Positions 22,901-34,149 of a stretch of DNA of 64,000 bases are shown here, piece by piece (within the stretch, counting starts at the first letter, position 1; each line of letters starts with the position of its first letter). The position numbers and the translations under genes were made by a program. The stretch is taken from the NCBI GenBank assembly GCA_949710005.1, contig OX453285.1, positions 8,793,733 through 8,857,732 on the forward strand, in the 5' to 3' direction. The DNA is from Ricordea florida (lineage: Eukaryota; Cnidaria; Anthozoa; Corallimorpharia; Ricordeidae). The notes under the pieces are model-generated. The model had not been told where the DNA came from. It ran no database searches and saw only the letters and a list, made by a program, of their open reading frames with translations.

Positions 22901-23841
22901 TCTAGATAGCTTGGTAGATTAATTGCTAAAGAATCAGGCATTTTGTCTCCCATTCTGCTAAACGATGATTGAATCTGTGTTCAGTCTTCTCGACTAGTGG
23001 TCTATTTCTTACTTAATATTTGTATTTTTACAAAATCAGCCTGAAACTGGCGAATCAGACCGAGAAAAAAAAAGACAATTTCGCAGTGCAGCTTGGGCTA
23101 ACTAAACGGTTTGACAATTCATTAGCATCATGGTTGAATTTGAGGTCTTGAGATCATTTTGATGAGGCCTTTATCCAAGTCTGTAAATTCTACAGAGCAA
23201 ATGGATGAATCTGCAATAAATGAATGAACTAGGCATATTAGAGTTTTGGACTCTGCAGTCCTATAAATAAGAACTTTAGATACGAGAACAGCAACAATTG
23301 CAATTCAAAAGCCCAGCTACCAAAGGGCAAGAGGGATTTCTTCTTAAGAGAAGTGTCTTTAGAAGAATTAACACGATGATCAATTCTGTGACTTACCATC
23401 ATAGGCCTGGGCTAACTCCTCGTCAGCTTCTGGCAGTGGAAAGCATCCCAAGTCTTCATCCTCTCTAGAATGTTGCTGTCTGTTGTTGGCACACGAGCTG
23501 CTGGATGACGAATTGGCTCTGGTTGCATTTTCATGTGAGAAAACTGGAGTTAGTTCAGCTCCACTCGAATCCAGAGGCTCGTAAAGTTCGCTAGATATCG
23601 GGCTTAGGACAAAGGTTTCACTAGCCTGACTTCCAGTCTCACTAATTGGTTCAAATAGGTCACCTGAGGCTATTTCTATCCTGAGGGGATTTCTGGTTCC
23701 AAATGTTTCTTCTACCTCATCTGGTTCGAAGAGATCACTAGTGGCAGGGCTATCAAGCACACCTGAGTCATTAAAAATCCGTTTTGACTTAGCGTCATTT
23801 TCCAAGAAATCTGAACAACTGGCAACCCTCCTTGCCGCCAT
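19948..23841 (-). CDS. Multi-exon DUF7869-like protein with DDE-like acidic residues
   Basis: Proposed exons, 5' to 3' on the minus strand: 23841-23397, 22955-22780, 22700-22579, 21430-21255, 21005-20773, 20520-20415 and 20198-19948. All junctions from the second exon on keep phase (0, 2, 1, 0, 1) with GT-AG borders, and no stop occurs until 19948. Exon 1 is acidic and Ser-rich from MAARRVASC. Exon 3 has a Cys pair (RLTRCDICTFLK). Exon 4 holds CMCLIINGMDQNK, exon 5 FIDVHQWGHDSN and YIQMDNCWRESKNQ, exon 6 LMVGHTHEDIDQVFSCIAGF. These are hallmarks of the DUF7869 family, common and multicopy in marine invertebrates. The spaced acids in GMDQ, QMDNCW and HTHEDID suggest an RNase H-like DDE nuclease fold, which is inference. 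Exon 1 ends in phase 1 and does not join exon 2 in frame, so an extra exon or a different acceptor is likely. It is either a host gene or an intron-bearing transposon gene. Confidence 0.75.
21940..22530. repeat. CTGCAG-type inverted repeats
   Basis: Within intron 3 of the minus-strand gene, TTGCAGACCTCAGACCGCAGACTG (21954-21977, read in parts) faces a complementary TCTGCAGTCAGTGGTCTGCAG region at 22488-22510. Such GTCTGCAGTC units can form foldbacks. The remainder of the interval is intron sequence. Confidence 0.4.
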
Positions 23842-23999
23842 AGAGACACAGAGATACACAAAGAGGTGTGAATCTGGGCTTGTAGCGTGATGTCGCTCTT
23901 CTTAGTCAAATGCCTACACCATGTGCCACGCTCTTTAGATTGCATGCCAGAGTCTTATGATGGTATGTGAGCAATTCGTAGGGAAACGCCCAGTCGATA

Positions 24000-25920
24000 T
24001 TAGTTATGGTTGTGAAAAAGAGACCATTTAAAATGCGAAAACACGCAGTACATTTAGTTTTAAACCAGAACGGTATTTTCTCTTGACCGCTGAAAGTATA
24101 AACAAGTATACTCCAAATTTTGTTCCAGAAATATTAGAAACATTGTTAAGAAACATAGCGTGTTTCAAATGTTCAGATAGCAGTAAAAAGGCTAACCGCC
24201 ACAGGAAACGTACGTCAATCAGCTTCGGACTTTGTTCAGAATGGTGCATTAACAGAGGAGATAAAAACGTGCTTACTTCACATTTGAAGAGAAAATGATA
24301 GTACGACGTTTACCGGTAAGTAGACAAATCATGCCTAGGAAGACGGGTCCTGATACCAAGTGGTACTTTGTTAAGGAAAATAACAAGATTCTAATATTTA
24401 GGAAAAAAAGTCCGTTGAAAAAATCTGACGGTGAAGAATATGGAGGAGTGGTGAATATAGGAGTCTCTAAGTCAGATTCAGAGAATGACAAGTTGAAGGT
24501 ATTGTTACTTTCAGATTATTTTCGTAGTGTAAATGTGTGAAACTACTTATAAACTGTTATTCCATAATGATGTTTCTACATGATGTATTTAGTTATGTTG
24601 CTGCGTAAGTTTAGGCGCGAAAGATATATACGCGAAAATTTGTTAGCAGCCGACAAAAAGTAAGCCGAATTTAAACGTTTCCATATTCATTTAATGTGCA
24701 TGCGGGTGCGGCAGCTCAAGATAATTTAAGGTAGAGAGCTTATCCGCGTTTCTGGCCGGTAACAAGTAATCGCACATATTTTTCTCCATGCATGGCAAGT
24801 TATGTGGCAGAAATTCATCCGTTCTGAAAAATATTATCTGACGAGTCTTTCGGGTGCTTTCAAGTAGGAAGAAAGAGAAGCATGCATGTCAGAATTTTTC
24901 CAACGCTTTCTATTCTTTGACCCGAATCAGTGCGTTTGATTTATGGGATCTAAAATGCTTCAAAGGCATTAGTATTTTACGTTTCCGTGTGTTAAAACAA
25001 TTCATTTTTTTTATATAAAAAAGCCACTCCTTTAGCTAAGTTTAAAGTTTGATACGATAAGCTTGGTGAAGTACACATGTCCGCTATCGTTCAAGTAAAA
25101 ACATTTGACGTTTCAAGCGCATAATTTTATTTCGGTTTAAAATAGAAGCTAAACTTTAGTACGATGCTTTGTTACTTCGTTCCTTTTCAGTTAAAGCTTT
25201 TGTTTATGACATCATGAGCTTTTGCCAATCAATGCTGTTCCACTCATAATTTGATTTTATTAAAAAAATTGATAATGCCGGCTGTGTTTTTACGAGCGGT
25301 TTTTCATTGTCTCTTTGCGAGTGACAAGCGGAAGCCCCATGAAAACAGTTGCTTTTCCAACTCGCTTAAGGTTAAGCAAGTCGGCAGACTTCAATGGAAT
25401 TCTTATTAAATTTAAGCCACCAAACCAGGTAGCTTTATTAATGTAGTCTGTAATCAATGCACCCTCAGGAATGTTAAAGCGAGACAACCGGCGTCGCGAA
25501 AACACGGCCGCCCTGTATATACGTAAACGCCTAAATGAATTGGTGTTATTTTCCACTTCGGTGCGCCATTTGACTGACGGGTCTACTTACAATTGTCCAT
25601 CTAATATTGTTAGTATTAATGTTCTTTATATTATTTTGAACGTGAGGAGTTAGGTCACTATATGTTTTGAAAATCCTGTTAATATGATGAAAGAATATAG
25701 ACTTTTTTTAAAGTGAACGTGCTTTCAAGCTAATTGTAACACAACTAAAAAACGTTGGTCGGCCTTCTTTCAAGGATTTTTTTTTTCTTTTGCCGATCCA
25801 AGCCGCTTTTTGGTTTTGCTGTATTCCATTTAGTGTTCTACAGATTCAAGCAATTATTGTGATGTTTTGTTCCATCAGTTATGGGTGGCTTGAGAATGAT
25901 AACTGAACAATGATAAAATA
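24000..25920. other. Stretch without recognised gene
   Basis: This lies upstream of the DUF7869-like gene. A plus-strand frame at 24295-24540 is lysine-rich and ends LKVLLLSDYFRSVNV, with no known domain and a GTAAGT donor-like site inside at 24315. A minus-strand frame at 25290-25556 is also unidentified. Confidence 0.4.
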
Positions 25921-25924
25921 CCGC

Positions 25925-26298
25925 CGACCGTTAAGCTCAATGGTAGAGCAACGGATTAGCGTGCGGGAGGTCGTGGGTTCAAACCCCAGCCGGACCAACA
26001 CTCAGGGTCTTTAAATATTTGAGGAGAAAGTGTTGCCTTTGCAATGACATCTGCAAATGGTCAGACTTTCTTGTCTTCTCGGATAAGGACGATAAACCGT
26101 AGGCCCCGTCTCACAGCTCTTCATAATTGATTCCGTGGGACGTAAAAGAACTCACACACTGTTCGAAAAGAGTAGGGGATGTAGTTCCCAGTGTTGTGTT
26201 CTATCTCTCATCTGATTGTTAAGTGCTCTAAGATATTGGCTGCATAAGCTACTCTAAAATCGGAGGGTAAATAAAGTAATGTATGTATGTATGTGTGT
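25925..26298 (+). mobile_element. tRNA-derived SINE
   Basis: The 5' part resembles a tRNA: an A-box-like segment (TTAAGCTCAATGGTAGAGCA) and a B box (GGTTCAAACCC) 35 bases later, ending CCGGACCA. It is followed by a non-tRNA body of about 270 bases (ATCTGCAAATGGTCAGACTT, GGATAAGGACGATAAACCG) and a (GTAT)n tail at 26281-26295. That combination marks a SINE transcribed by RNA polymerase III, rather than a functional tRNA gene. I recall similar units as abundant in coral genomes. Confidence 0.8.
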
Positions 26299-26885
26299 AC
26301 CTAACCATTAAAAGCAGGACTTACGCAGAGTAGTAAAAAATCTTACTGTCATTTTTAACCTTCAGATTGCATGTGATAACGATCTTAAAGGAATTGGATT
26401 GAGAGTGTCTTTTTTCGACCTCACCGAGAACAAGTTTTCTCAACAGTTCAAGTCTTGTTGTTACTGCCAAAATAGTTTTGGTTTCCGCAACTTTCCTCCG
26501 CAGTTTTTACGCCATCGTTTTGTAGCCAATAACGTTAAAATGTGGTTAAAACCTACGCTAGAGAACGGAAACACTGGAACACGTACGTTCCACAACACAA
26601 GCCATCAATTGTACATTGTATTAGTGTAGTTTTCTGCAAACGTGCTTAAGGAAAAGCTCAGTTCTAGCCAAGGTATGATCGTGTCAACATCAAGTTTTCC
26701 AAGCTCCATTCGCAGTACGTTTTGTGAACTCCTAAAGCGGACACAGAAGTAAGTGCTACGAACTTTGTACTTTACAGTTTTCCTTTGTTTAGATCGTTCC
26801 TTTCCTCGTTTACAATGGAGAAATTAGTTTTGTTTCTAGTACCGTGTTAGTCTAATTGTAGTTTTATCGCACCATCTATTTTCTT

Positions 26886-26945
26886 AGTTTTTGAAACCGC
26901 TTCGCTTCGCTTCGATCCGCAACGCTTCTCATCGCATCGCTCCGT
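26886..26945. repeat. CGCTT/CGCAT pentamer repeat
   Basis: CGCTTCGCTTCGCTTCGATC and following CGCATCGC units form a short degenerate pentanucleotide array upstream of the ParB-like gene. Confidence 0.7.
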
Positions 26946-27251
26946 ATTGTTTAAGGCTTCGTAACACGTGACTCCGTGTTTGTGGTCAATAAACATCAGT
27001 TACCCAGACTTAGTTTTACGAACTTTGTGTGTGAAGAACGCATCCGAAGCGCGTATAGAAATATCTGGTCCAACGAAAGAGAAAAGGGACGTAACGTTTC
27101 ATTTCCCATCGTCCTGTGAGTAACGTCCTGCGCTCACACTTGTTATTCAGCAAATACATTCGTAGAGCGCTTCAACGAAATTGTACTGCCGGATAGAAGC
27201 CAGTCAGAAGAACCAAGCCTTGAGGAGAGCCAAGGAGAAGAAGTTACGTCG

Positions 27252-29067
27252 ATGTCGTCCGCGGATGGTCAAAACCGTTTAGCAGATGATAACGTGCCAA
27301 TTAGGCCAAGTAACAGAAAACGGACTTCAGCCACCAATGACACGAGCGAAAGTCCGCCTGTTCCAAAGAAAGTAACTACTTCTGCGAGTCTTTCAGAAAC
27401 AAGCAAAGCAAACAAAAAGGATTCAACATCCACGGATGATGCATTTCTGCGAGAAATCAGCAAATTTGCAGTTCCTGGTAAGAATTCTGGAAGTAAATCT
27501 TAAGTATGGACTAATTTTGTCACTTTAAATAGGTCACTGGATTTTGATTATGTCCGCAATTTTCACCCGATACGCAGCCAGATCCATGTAAATGGAGGAA
27601 AAACTCAACTAGAAAAATTGGATATTATAGTCTCAATGCGAATGAACGCTCATGCTTCATTATTTTTATCAGAATTTTACCTTACATCATCTTTCGGTTA
27701 TAACTGAGTAAATAGAGCCAGTTGCCACCGTCAAGTTCACAATATGAACTCAATTGCAGGACCTTAATTTTTGTCTTGATTTTGGCCCGGGAGCCTCTTG
27801 GCCTTATCTTTTTAATTTAAAAACAATGAGAATTGAAGAAATGAGGTGGTTATTAACAATAAGCCGTTAATTTTCTTAGGTGTGCACAGAGTCTTGGCAA
27901 CATCTCTCGTTGCACCACGACCAGAATACAGGCTGCGAGAAATACATTGCTGTCATTTAGCAGCGTTAAAGCAGGAACTTTTATCCCACCCAATGTCAAA
28001 TGGAAAGACTATGCCTGTTGTTGCTCGAGGAATAAAAGAGGCGAAGGACTTTGATGAAAAGGAGCTAGACAGCTATGCACTTGAAGTCATCGGGGGGAAC
28101 CATCGAAGGGAGGTCATCCTCCAAATAATGGCTGACGATAGCATTCAGTCCAAAGATTGTTTTAAGTTTGTGTATGTGCAGATTTACACAGGTAAGCATT
28201 AGGTATTGTGTCAAAAAAACCTGGTCTAAATCTGGTCGCGTGGCGACAAAACATTTCAGTTCATTGCTATAAAGTTCTATTTTCTTCAAGAGCGAAAACA
28301 AACCGTTCTGAAAGCGTTGTACATACTGTAGTTTTATACAAAAGTCAATCAGAAGAAATTTCCAAATCTAGTGTTAAATGAATCAAAGTAACTTGTCACG
28401 TATGATACAGGTTCGCATCCATCGCCATAGGAGGTGCGCCACTTAAAAGCTGCAGGTCTTGTTTAGTTCTGTTAATATTTGCTCTTATATATTGGCCGCC
28501 TTATAAAATATAAATCTTTTAAGTTAAGGTTCAATTTTCGCTGGCATGAATTTTTTCCTGCTGAAAGCTCGCCCAACCCCAGACCCTTATAATTTTCCTA
28601 ATTGTCTAATGAGTATGTACTATAACATTGCGTGCCTGTTAACTCAATTTCCGTACTTTTTCTGTTTTTCACAGAAATGGAAACTGTGGCTGTCGTACGC
28701 CTTGCGCAAATCCATAACCAAGCGGATAGAGTCTACCACGAGATGAACTCTAAGGAAAAGGTAATTTAATGAGACAACCCACAACTCTGAACGTTAAATT
28801 CAACATTACGTATTTTCTACGGCTACAGGACAATCCTAGTTTGCATTGATCGTATCCTCTTCACTGTTCTCAAGGAAATTCTCTAATCCTCCCATTCCAT
28901 CTCAATTATTGAATACTTAAAACAATTTATTTTGAACAACTGTTCCTTGTTCATTTTTTTCTGGGTTTCGGAAGGTCATCCTTTGCTGCCAGCTTTTGGA
29001 AAGAAATTTCAACAGAAAGAAATGTTTGGAATGGAAAAAGACATGTGCGACTGTTATTGGAGAAGAC
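27252..29067 (+). CDS. ParB-like domain protein, four in-frame exons (partial gene)
   Basis: Exons 27252-27477, 27880-28191, 28675-28760 and 28975-29067 join in phases 1, 1 and 0 with GT-AG borders and no stop. Exon 1 (MSSADGQNRLADDN...) is a Ser/Thr/Lys-rich, probably disordered leader. Exon 2 contains PVVARGIKEAKDF, then SYALEVIGGNHRREVILQIM and FKFVYVQIYTG. Exon 3 contains VVRLAQIHNQADRVYHEMN. VIGGNHRREV corresponds to the GxxR box of the ParB/sulfiredoxin fold, and IHNQAD to the following Asn motif of ParB-like proteins. Bacterial ParB binds CTP or acts as a nuclease; the role of the eukaryotic versions is not known to me. A fifth exon may begin near 29295 (phase 0, TGA after about 35 codons), but the minisatellite and Crypton beyond suggest a disrupted 3' end. 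The T/C-rich region before 27252 could hold the promoter. Confidence 0.65.
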
Positions 29068-29630
29068 GTAAGTGTGCACATACACTGCCGCATTAATGTT
29101 ATTAAAATGTATTTCTTTCTCACAGTTTAAATAGACTGGCTGCATGAAAGCTTACTGACATTCAACAAGAAATATTGCATGCTAAATTATATCCTCATAA
29201 GAGACTAATGAAAAAGAGGATATCTGGAGCATTAAAATTAATGCTATTATTGCTGTGCTTTGGTTAAAAAATGTTTTTTTCATAATCCAAAGGCACAAGT
29301 ACCCATGGCCACAGCTAAAGTTATTGTCCAAGTGGCCTTTAATGCCATACGATTCAAAGATGTGGCAAAAAACAGCTCATCTCTTGCATTAAAAAGTATG
29401 GGTTGAAACCTGCAAGGATAAATAGAACAGTTGATCGTTCTTGTTAGCATGTGATATTCAATCAGTCAGTGATACTCCTGTCTGAAAAAAGAAAACAATA
29501 TGAAATAGTTGAGTAATAAAACATTCCTGTCTTTGTGTAAAACCATCCTGTCTTACCTTGATGAAGGTAAAATACTAGCAGCAGTAAAGCACAATGGACT
29601 GTTGGCAAAAATGTGTTTCTCCTCTCCAAA

Positions 29631-29890
29631 AACCCATGCTGTGTTATCTTGACATTCAATAATGGTAAATGTTAATAAACCATGATGGAAAGTTACAAAA
29701 CATGAATGTGACTGTATTGATAAACCCATGTTGTGTTATCTTGACATTTCATAATGGTAAATATAAATAAACCAGGATGGAAAGTTACAAAACATGAATG
29801 TGTATATTGATAAACCCATGCTGTGTTACCTTGATATTCCAAAATGGTAAATGTTAATAAACCATGATGGAAAATTACGTAACATGAATT
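29631..29890. repeat. Minisatellite, ~90-bp unit, about three copies
   Basis: AACCCATGCTGTGTTATCTT begins at 29631, with related copies at 29723 and 29813 (periods 92 and 90). Each unit also has AATGGTAAATGTTAATAAAC and ATGGAAAGTTACAAAACATG. A diverged fourth copy appears at 32083-32150 on the far side of the Crypton, so the array was split by that insertion. Confidence 0.85.
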
Positions 29891-30099
29891 TATTTTTTTC
29901 TCAGTTTGTGAACGGGCGGTATTCTACAAATCCTGCAATCTGATTGGTTCCGGGAGCGGGCGGTATTCTCCCATCCAGCCCGCTCACAGCTGGCGGTATC
30001 CGTTGCGTGATGAGACGTCGATACATCGCTTGCTTTGTTGCAATGTTTTTACAAACTATTAATTAAGATACTTATCATGTAAAGCCTAAACTTTTTTTA

Positions 30100-31520
30100 A
30101 TGGCAAGTACTAATTTCAACAGGGATTCAGACGAGAGCTATCACAGCGAAAGCAAATTTTACTACCCCGACGAGATGGAAAATGATAAAGAAAACATCGG
30201 TTTGCAACATGAAGAAAACCAAGGAAACGCGCCTGAAAAGTTTACAATGGTGAGTGTGCAAAAGTATATTTTAGCACAACGACAGGAAAACAGTGAAAAA
30301 AACAGATTCTTGAGGTGGGCGAAGCCAGAAAAATTGAGGACATACCTGCGGACGAGCTAAACATCTTGATATGTCGTTTCCTGATGGGGTCAAGAAAAAA
30401 AATGGCGGAGCATATGAGCCAGCAACGCTACAATCGTTTCAAAGAAGCCTGCAGTGTTATCTTAACGACAAGAACTCCAAACTAACCATTCTCAAAGACC
30501 AAGAGTTCCTTAAGTCCAGGGAAGTTCTTCTTTCTAAAAAGAAACAGCTGGTTTTTGAGGAAGCTAAAGGAAATCGCCCGCATGCCGCCCAAGGGCTATC
30601 CAACGCTGAAGAAGACATGTTGTTTCGCTCCGGTGAATTTGGCAACGAAAACCCCAAAGCACTCCAGCGCACATTGTGGTGGTTATTGGCACTACACTTT
30701 GGATTCCATGCCAGAGACGAAAGCAGAAAGCTCAAATGGGGAGACATTGTTCTTCACACAGTCAACGAAACAGGCAACGAAGTTCTGATTTGGAAATCAG
30801 AGAGAGGACCCAAGACCCGTCGTGGCAATGGTGATACACGAGCATTTAATCCAACGGCTCATGCAACTAACAACGAAAGATGTCCAGTGTATTATTACAA
30901 GAAATTCAAAAAGTCACCGTCCAGAAGAAATGAATAATGCCGAGAGTCCGTTTTACTTGGCCATCAATCATCGAAGAAGACCAGGCAGCAGCATTTGGTA
31001 CATGAAGGCACCTCTCTGCAAGAACGAGATAGGCAAACTGATGAAGACAGCAGCACAAGGAGCAGGCTTACAGGGAAATATTACTAACCACTCCGTTCGA
31101 AAAACATGTATTTCTTGCCTCATGGATGCAGAAGTCCCCGTCAATTACGTTGCTCAACTTAGTGGTCACAGAAAGCTGAAGAGCCTCGACTCATACAAAG
31201 CAGCGTCGGTTGAGCATCAGCGAAAAATGTCCATGATTTTAAGCCGCTCCGGTGAACAGAGTACTCAGTCATCCACAGTAAGCAGCCTCCATCAGAGCGC
31301 TCAATCATCCACAGTAAGCAGCCTCTGTGAGAGCAGCACTTTGCCGGTAAATCTTCCCAAGGAGGTTAATAAACCAGGAGTTTTCTCAGGGGCCTGCATC
31401 GGAAAGATCGAAGGCTGTTCTTTCACAATTAACATTCACGGTGAAAAACAAGAAAGCCCCAAGTCCGCGAAGCCCAAAAAAAGAAGAATTATCGTCAGCG
31501 ATGATTCCGATTCTGATTAG
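30100..31520 (+). pseudogene. Crypton tyrosine recombinase (YR, DUF3504-like), frameshifted
   Basis: The acidic N-terminus (30100-30360) is followed by a core-binding segment (YEPATLQSFQRSLQCYLNDK) and a catalytic domain. The motifs are FHARDESRKLKWGDI (first Arg), NHSVRKTCISCL (His-x-x-Arg), LSGHRKLKSLDSY (second His and the nucleophilic Tyr). The order and spacing match Crypton and the related QRICH1/ZMYM/KCTD1-type domesticated YR domains. Reading requires frame changes near 30325, 30390 and 30930, so the copy is inactive. The C-terminus has a Ser/Thr repeat (STVSSLHQSAQSSTVSSL) and a basic stretch KPKKRRI before an acidic end, a plausible nuclear localisation signal. Confidence 0.85.
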
Positions 31521-31953
31521 TTGACTGAAGTTAATCCAAGTTCTTTGGATTATTCTTTTTGTTTGATGATTTGACTGTTTTTGAAGAAAACTTTGTTGTA
31601 ATAGTCATTCAGCTTGAGTTTGTTTGCGACGGTAAGACTGTTGTTCATTCATTCAAAAGTGTTCATGCACTTTTTTCCAATGCGCTCCTTAATTGACAGG
31701 TGTCAGATTGTGACAGATATTTCTAAAAAAATGTTTCAAAGTTTGTTTGGAAGCCTTTTTAATCACCTTTGTTATTACGCAAATAAAACCGTTACGGTAA
31801 TGCCTCTCTCTTTATTTTGCATTACCCCTGTTTTCTATACTATCTACTCGCTAGTAAATTGTTCAGTTTAAGACCTGCCACCGTAATTACAATGCTTAGT
31901 TGTTCGGGGTTTTTTTGGAAGCATTTCGCTAGGTTTTAGAAAAAAATAAGAAT

Positions 31954-32065
31954 GTTATTCACCAGCCTAGGTCGGTCCGTATTGGGAAAAGCTGTGCCCT
32001 CAGTCTTCGAACCAAGACCTCGGGCACAGTTTTTCCCAATACGGACCTCCCGGTTGGTGAATAAC
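31954..32065. repeat. Long terminal hairpin of the Crypton
   Basis: GTTATTCACCAGCC... is complementary to ...GGTTGGTGAATAAC, and CCGTATTGGGAAAAGCTGTG to the matching arm CACAGTTTTTCCCAATACGG. The loop is about 20 bases (CTCAGTCTTCGAACCAAGAC). The stem is about 45 bases with few mismatches. Confidence 0.85.
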
Positions 32066-32336
32066 CTATATGTATTTCTTCATAAACCCATCTTGTATTA
32101 TCCTGACTTTCCATGATGGTAAATCTCCTTTAACCATGATGGAAAAATTAATTTACATTGAGGTGATTTTGATAAATCCCATCATAGTAAATCCTTAAAA
32201 TCCATTACTGTTTATTTATAAAAGTACATTCATGGGAAGAATTCGGAATATCCATGAATGGTTTTAAAAATGGAATTTACCCAATTTACCATTCAAAAAA
32301 CCATGAATGTTTCTTTGAAAAAGTTTCCTGTGTGTA

Positions 32337-32993
32337 GAGAATCTTCATGCGGTTTCCCATTTTAAGCACGAGACCTTTACCGCACTGGAATACTCCCAAG
32401 ACTTTGGCACCATTACAAAGGAGTCTTTAAAGAGAGTAACAAAATGGGGAGCCAAGTATTTTACGCACGACAAGTCGTACTATCCCGTCCTGCAGACCGG
32501 CATGGAGTTTGCAAATGTCAATTTTATGCAGCCTTTGCCGTCGAAAGTGATCAGCCCTGAGATTGAAACAGCTATGAAGGAATTGGTGGAGAAATATCGC
32601 CCCGTGAGGCAAAGGACAGTGCGGGGAGAAACTACCAAAGACAAAGCAGGTGCTTTGCCACCAGCAGTCTACACGCAGCAACACAATTTCAATAAAGAGG
32701 ACTTGATGCCTGGACTAGGAAATGATCCTAACACTGAAGATCAGGTAGCGTTCACTAGAGAAGAAGAAGGAGAATTCGTTCAAGCTGCATCTGAAGGTGG
32801 GGATGTGACAGAAGTTACATTTGTGGATGACTGTCAAGTTGCAGTGGCAGTTGCTAAAGCGCAGCCTCCGCAAGATGAGTATGAAACCGACTCAGGGGAT
32901 AACTTTTCTGATACGGAGGGCAAGGATTTTGCGCCAATTGCAGTTTCAAGATTTGGATGGCCAATACGCGCCCATTTCTGCCTAGATTTGTAA
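32337..32993 (+). pseudogene. Acidic-tail protein family, copy 2 (partial)
   Basis: A single open frame runs from an AG acceptor (CCTGTGTGTAG, just before 32337) to a TAA at 32991. It begins ENLHAVSHFKHETFTALEYS, then has WGAKYFTHDKSYYPV, RQRTVRGETTKDKAGALPPA, an acidic segment (YETDSGDNFSDTEGKDF) and the C-terminus SRFGWPIRAHFCLDL. These align block by block with copy 1 (9486-10439), including the final LDL. The 5' exons are not present upstream, where the minisatellite and Crypton lie, so this may be a last exon cut off from its gene. The frame has no stop or frameshift. Confidence 0.7.
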
Positions 32994-32999
32994 GGTACG

Positions 33000-33740
33000 C
33001 TTACAGTAGTCAACTTTGATTCATAAGCTGATTGAAATTTAGACAAGGAATAAAAAGCTTAAGTGTATTTTGCTTGTTGGTCTGTTCCCCACAGACGCCT
33101 GTTAGCGTGAGTCTAATTACTTTCCGGTTATTTCATTCGCCAAGCCAATTGCCAACGAGGAATTGCTAAACCGAACCCAATGAAATAAATCGTAATTAGG
33201 AACTTTACCCGTATTTGTCTGCCTATGTTACGATCTTTTTCCACTGTCTTGAAAGTAAATTATGATCACCTAAGTGGTTAGAAAGGAACGTAGCGCACAG
33301 CCCTATCCCCCACCTGGGGGCAAGGAACTAAGAGAGAAAGTAACAATCTTGAATTAACGGTATACGTTACGTCACATGTGTCAATTTAGCTAGCTTTTGG
33401 GACAGAAATAAATGATTTAGTTACACGGTTAATTATTAACAGTCAGTTAACTGACAACTGACAAATGGCCTAAAATTTAACTGACAACTGACAAATGGCC
33501 AAAATTTTAACTGACAACTGACATTTGTACCCCCCCCCCCATCCTATTTACTGTTCGTTTACAAACCGTTTATTTTTACCCATTTAAACGTATGAAATCC
33601 CGTGCCCGGTCACAAATGCTTTGCTTAGTTGGGGGACGGTTTCCATTATACTGTAACTTTGATACCGCTAACCTAAAAATATCCTTACCAGCTTATTATA
33701 ACGAATGTCTTGATACTTAGTCTGAACTAATCAGGAAAAC
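33000..33740. other. Non-coding stretch with inverted and tandem repeats
   Basis: CTAATTAC...TTATTTCATT at 33113-33136 is complementary to AATGAAATAAATCGTAATTA at 33179-33199, an 87-bp foldback or tiny MITE. Three 30-bp tandem units (TTAACTGACAACTGACAAAT...) occupy 33447-33530 and end in C11. No coding region is seen. Confidence 0.7.
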
Positions 33741-33900
33741 ACAAGGCTCCTCTCAGGATGTCTTGAATGAAATTATCTGGAACGATAAGTGTCTGCATAT
33801 AGAGACGATAATTATGATCAGGTTAGGTCTTCTTAAGATTGGAAATGTCATAGCAGTGTTTAACTCTATCCTTTGTAATGTGCATCACTTCATTGCTATC
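33740..33900 (+). pseudogene. Possible LINE C-terminal fragment
   Basis: One frame reads SQDVLNEIIWNDKCLHIE and continues MIRLGLLKIGNVIAV. This resembles the ILWxNxxI segment found near the C-terminus of L1/Tx1-type LINE proteins. It is short and uncertain. Confidence 0.3.
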
Positions 33901-34149
33901 TCACGAACAGAGATTTTTTCTTATGGGTCTCACTGATTCAATTCTGATACAATGGTGTACCCTTGTTAGAGCTTCTACTGATGTCATTGATTATTGAACA
34001 CATTCCAGAGGACCCTACAATAAGATTTGATGACAAGAGCTCAGTTCCAATCTGAGATACCTCTTCCAAACAAAGCTATTGATTTTTTTTGGAAAAGAAA
34101 CAAATTCCACTCACCGCAAAAGGAACACTAACAGATAAATACCCTAGTA

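Larger units (their letters stand above)
29905..32066 (+). mobile_element. Crypton-type tyrosine-recombinase transposon
   Basis: This 2.2-kb insertion splits the ~90-bp minisatellite. The left edge has repeated GGGCGGTATTCT motifs and a GAGCGGGC/GCCCGCTC foldback (29906-30000). The centre encodes a broken tyrosine recombinase, and the right edge is a long hairpin. No classical TIR or DDE gene is present, which fits Cryptons, which integrate by site-specific recombination. Exact ends are uncertain by a few bases. Confidence 0.7.

Noticed and set aside
25925-26000. Functional tRNA gene
   Set aside because: The stem pairing is incomplete, the A-box region is irregular, and a SINE body and tandem tail follow.
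26399-26629. Possible gene at 26.4 kb (LRVSFFDLTENKF...)
   Set aside because: No domain, no convincing splice sites and no family resemblance.
29631-29890. CRISPR-like array
   Set aside because: Repeats are ~90 bp and contiguous, with no regular unique spacers, and the genome is eukaryotic.
33740-33900. Start of the BEL element's RT
   Set aside because: The reading resembles a LINE C-terminus instead, and no BEL RT motif is visible upstream of 34150.
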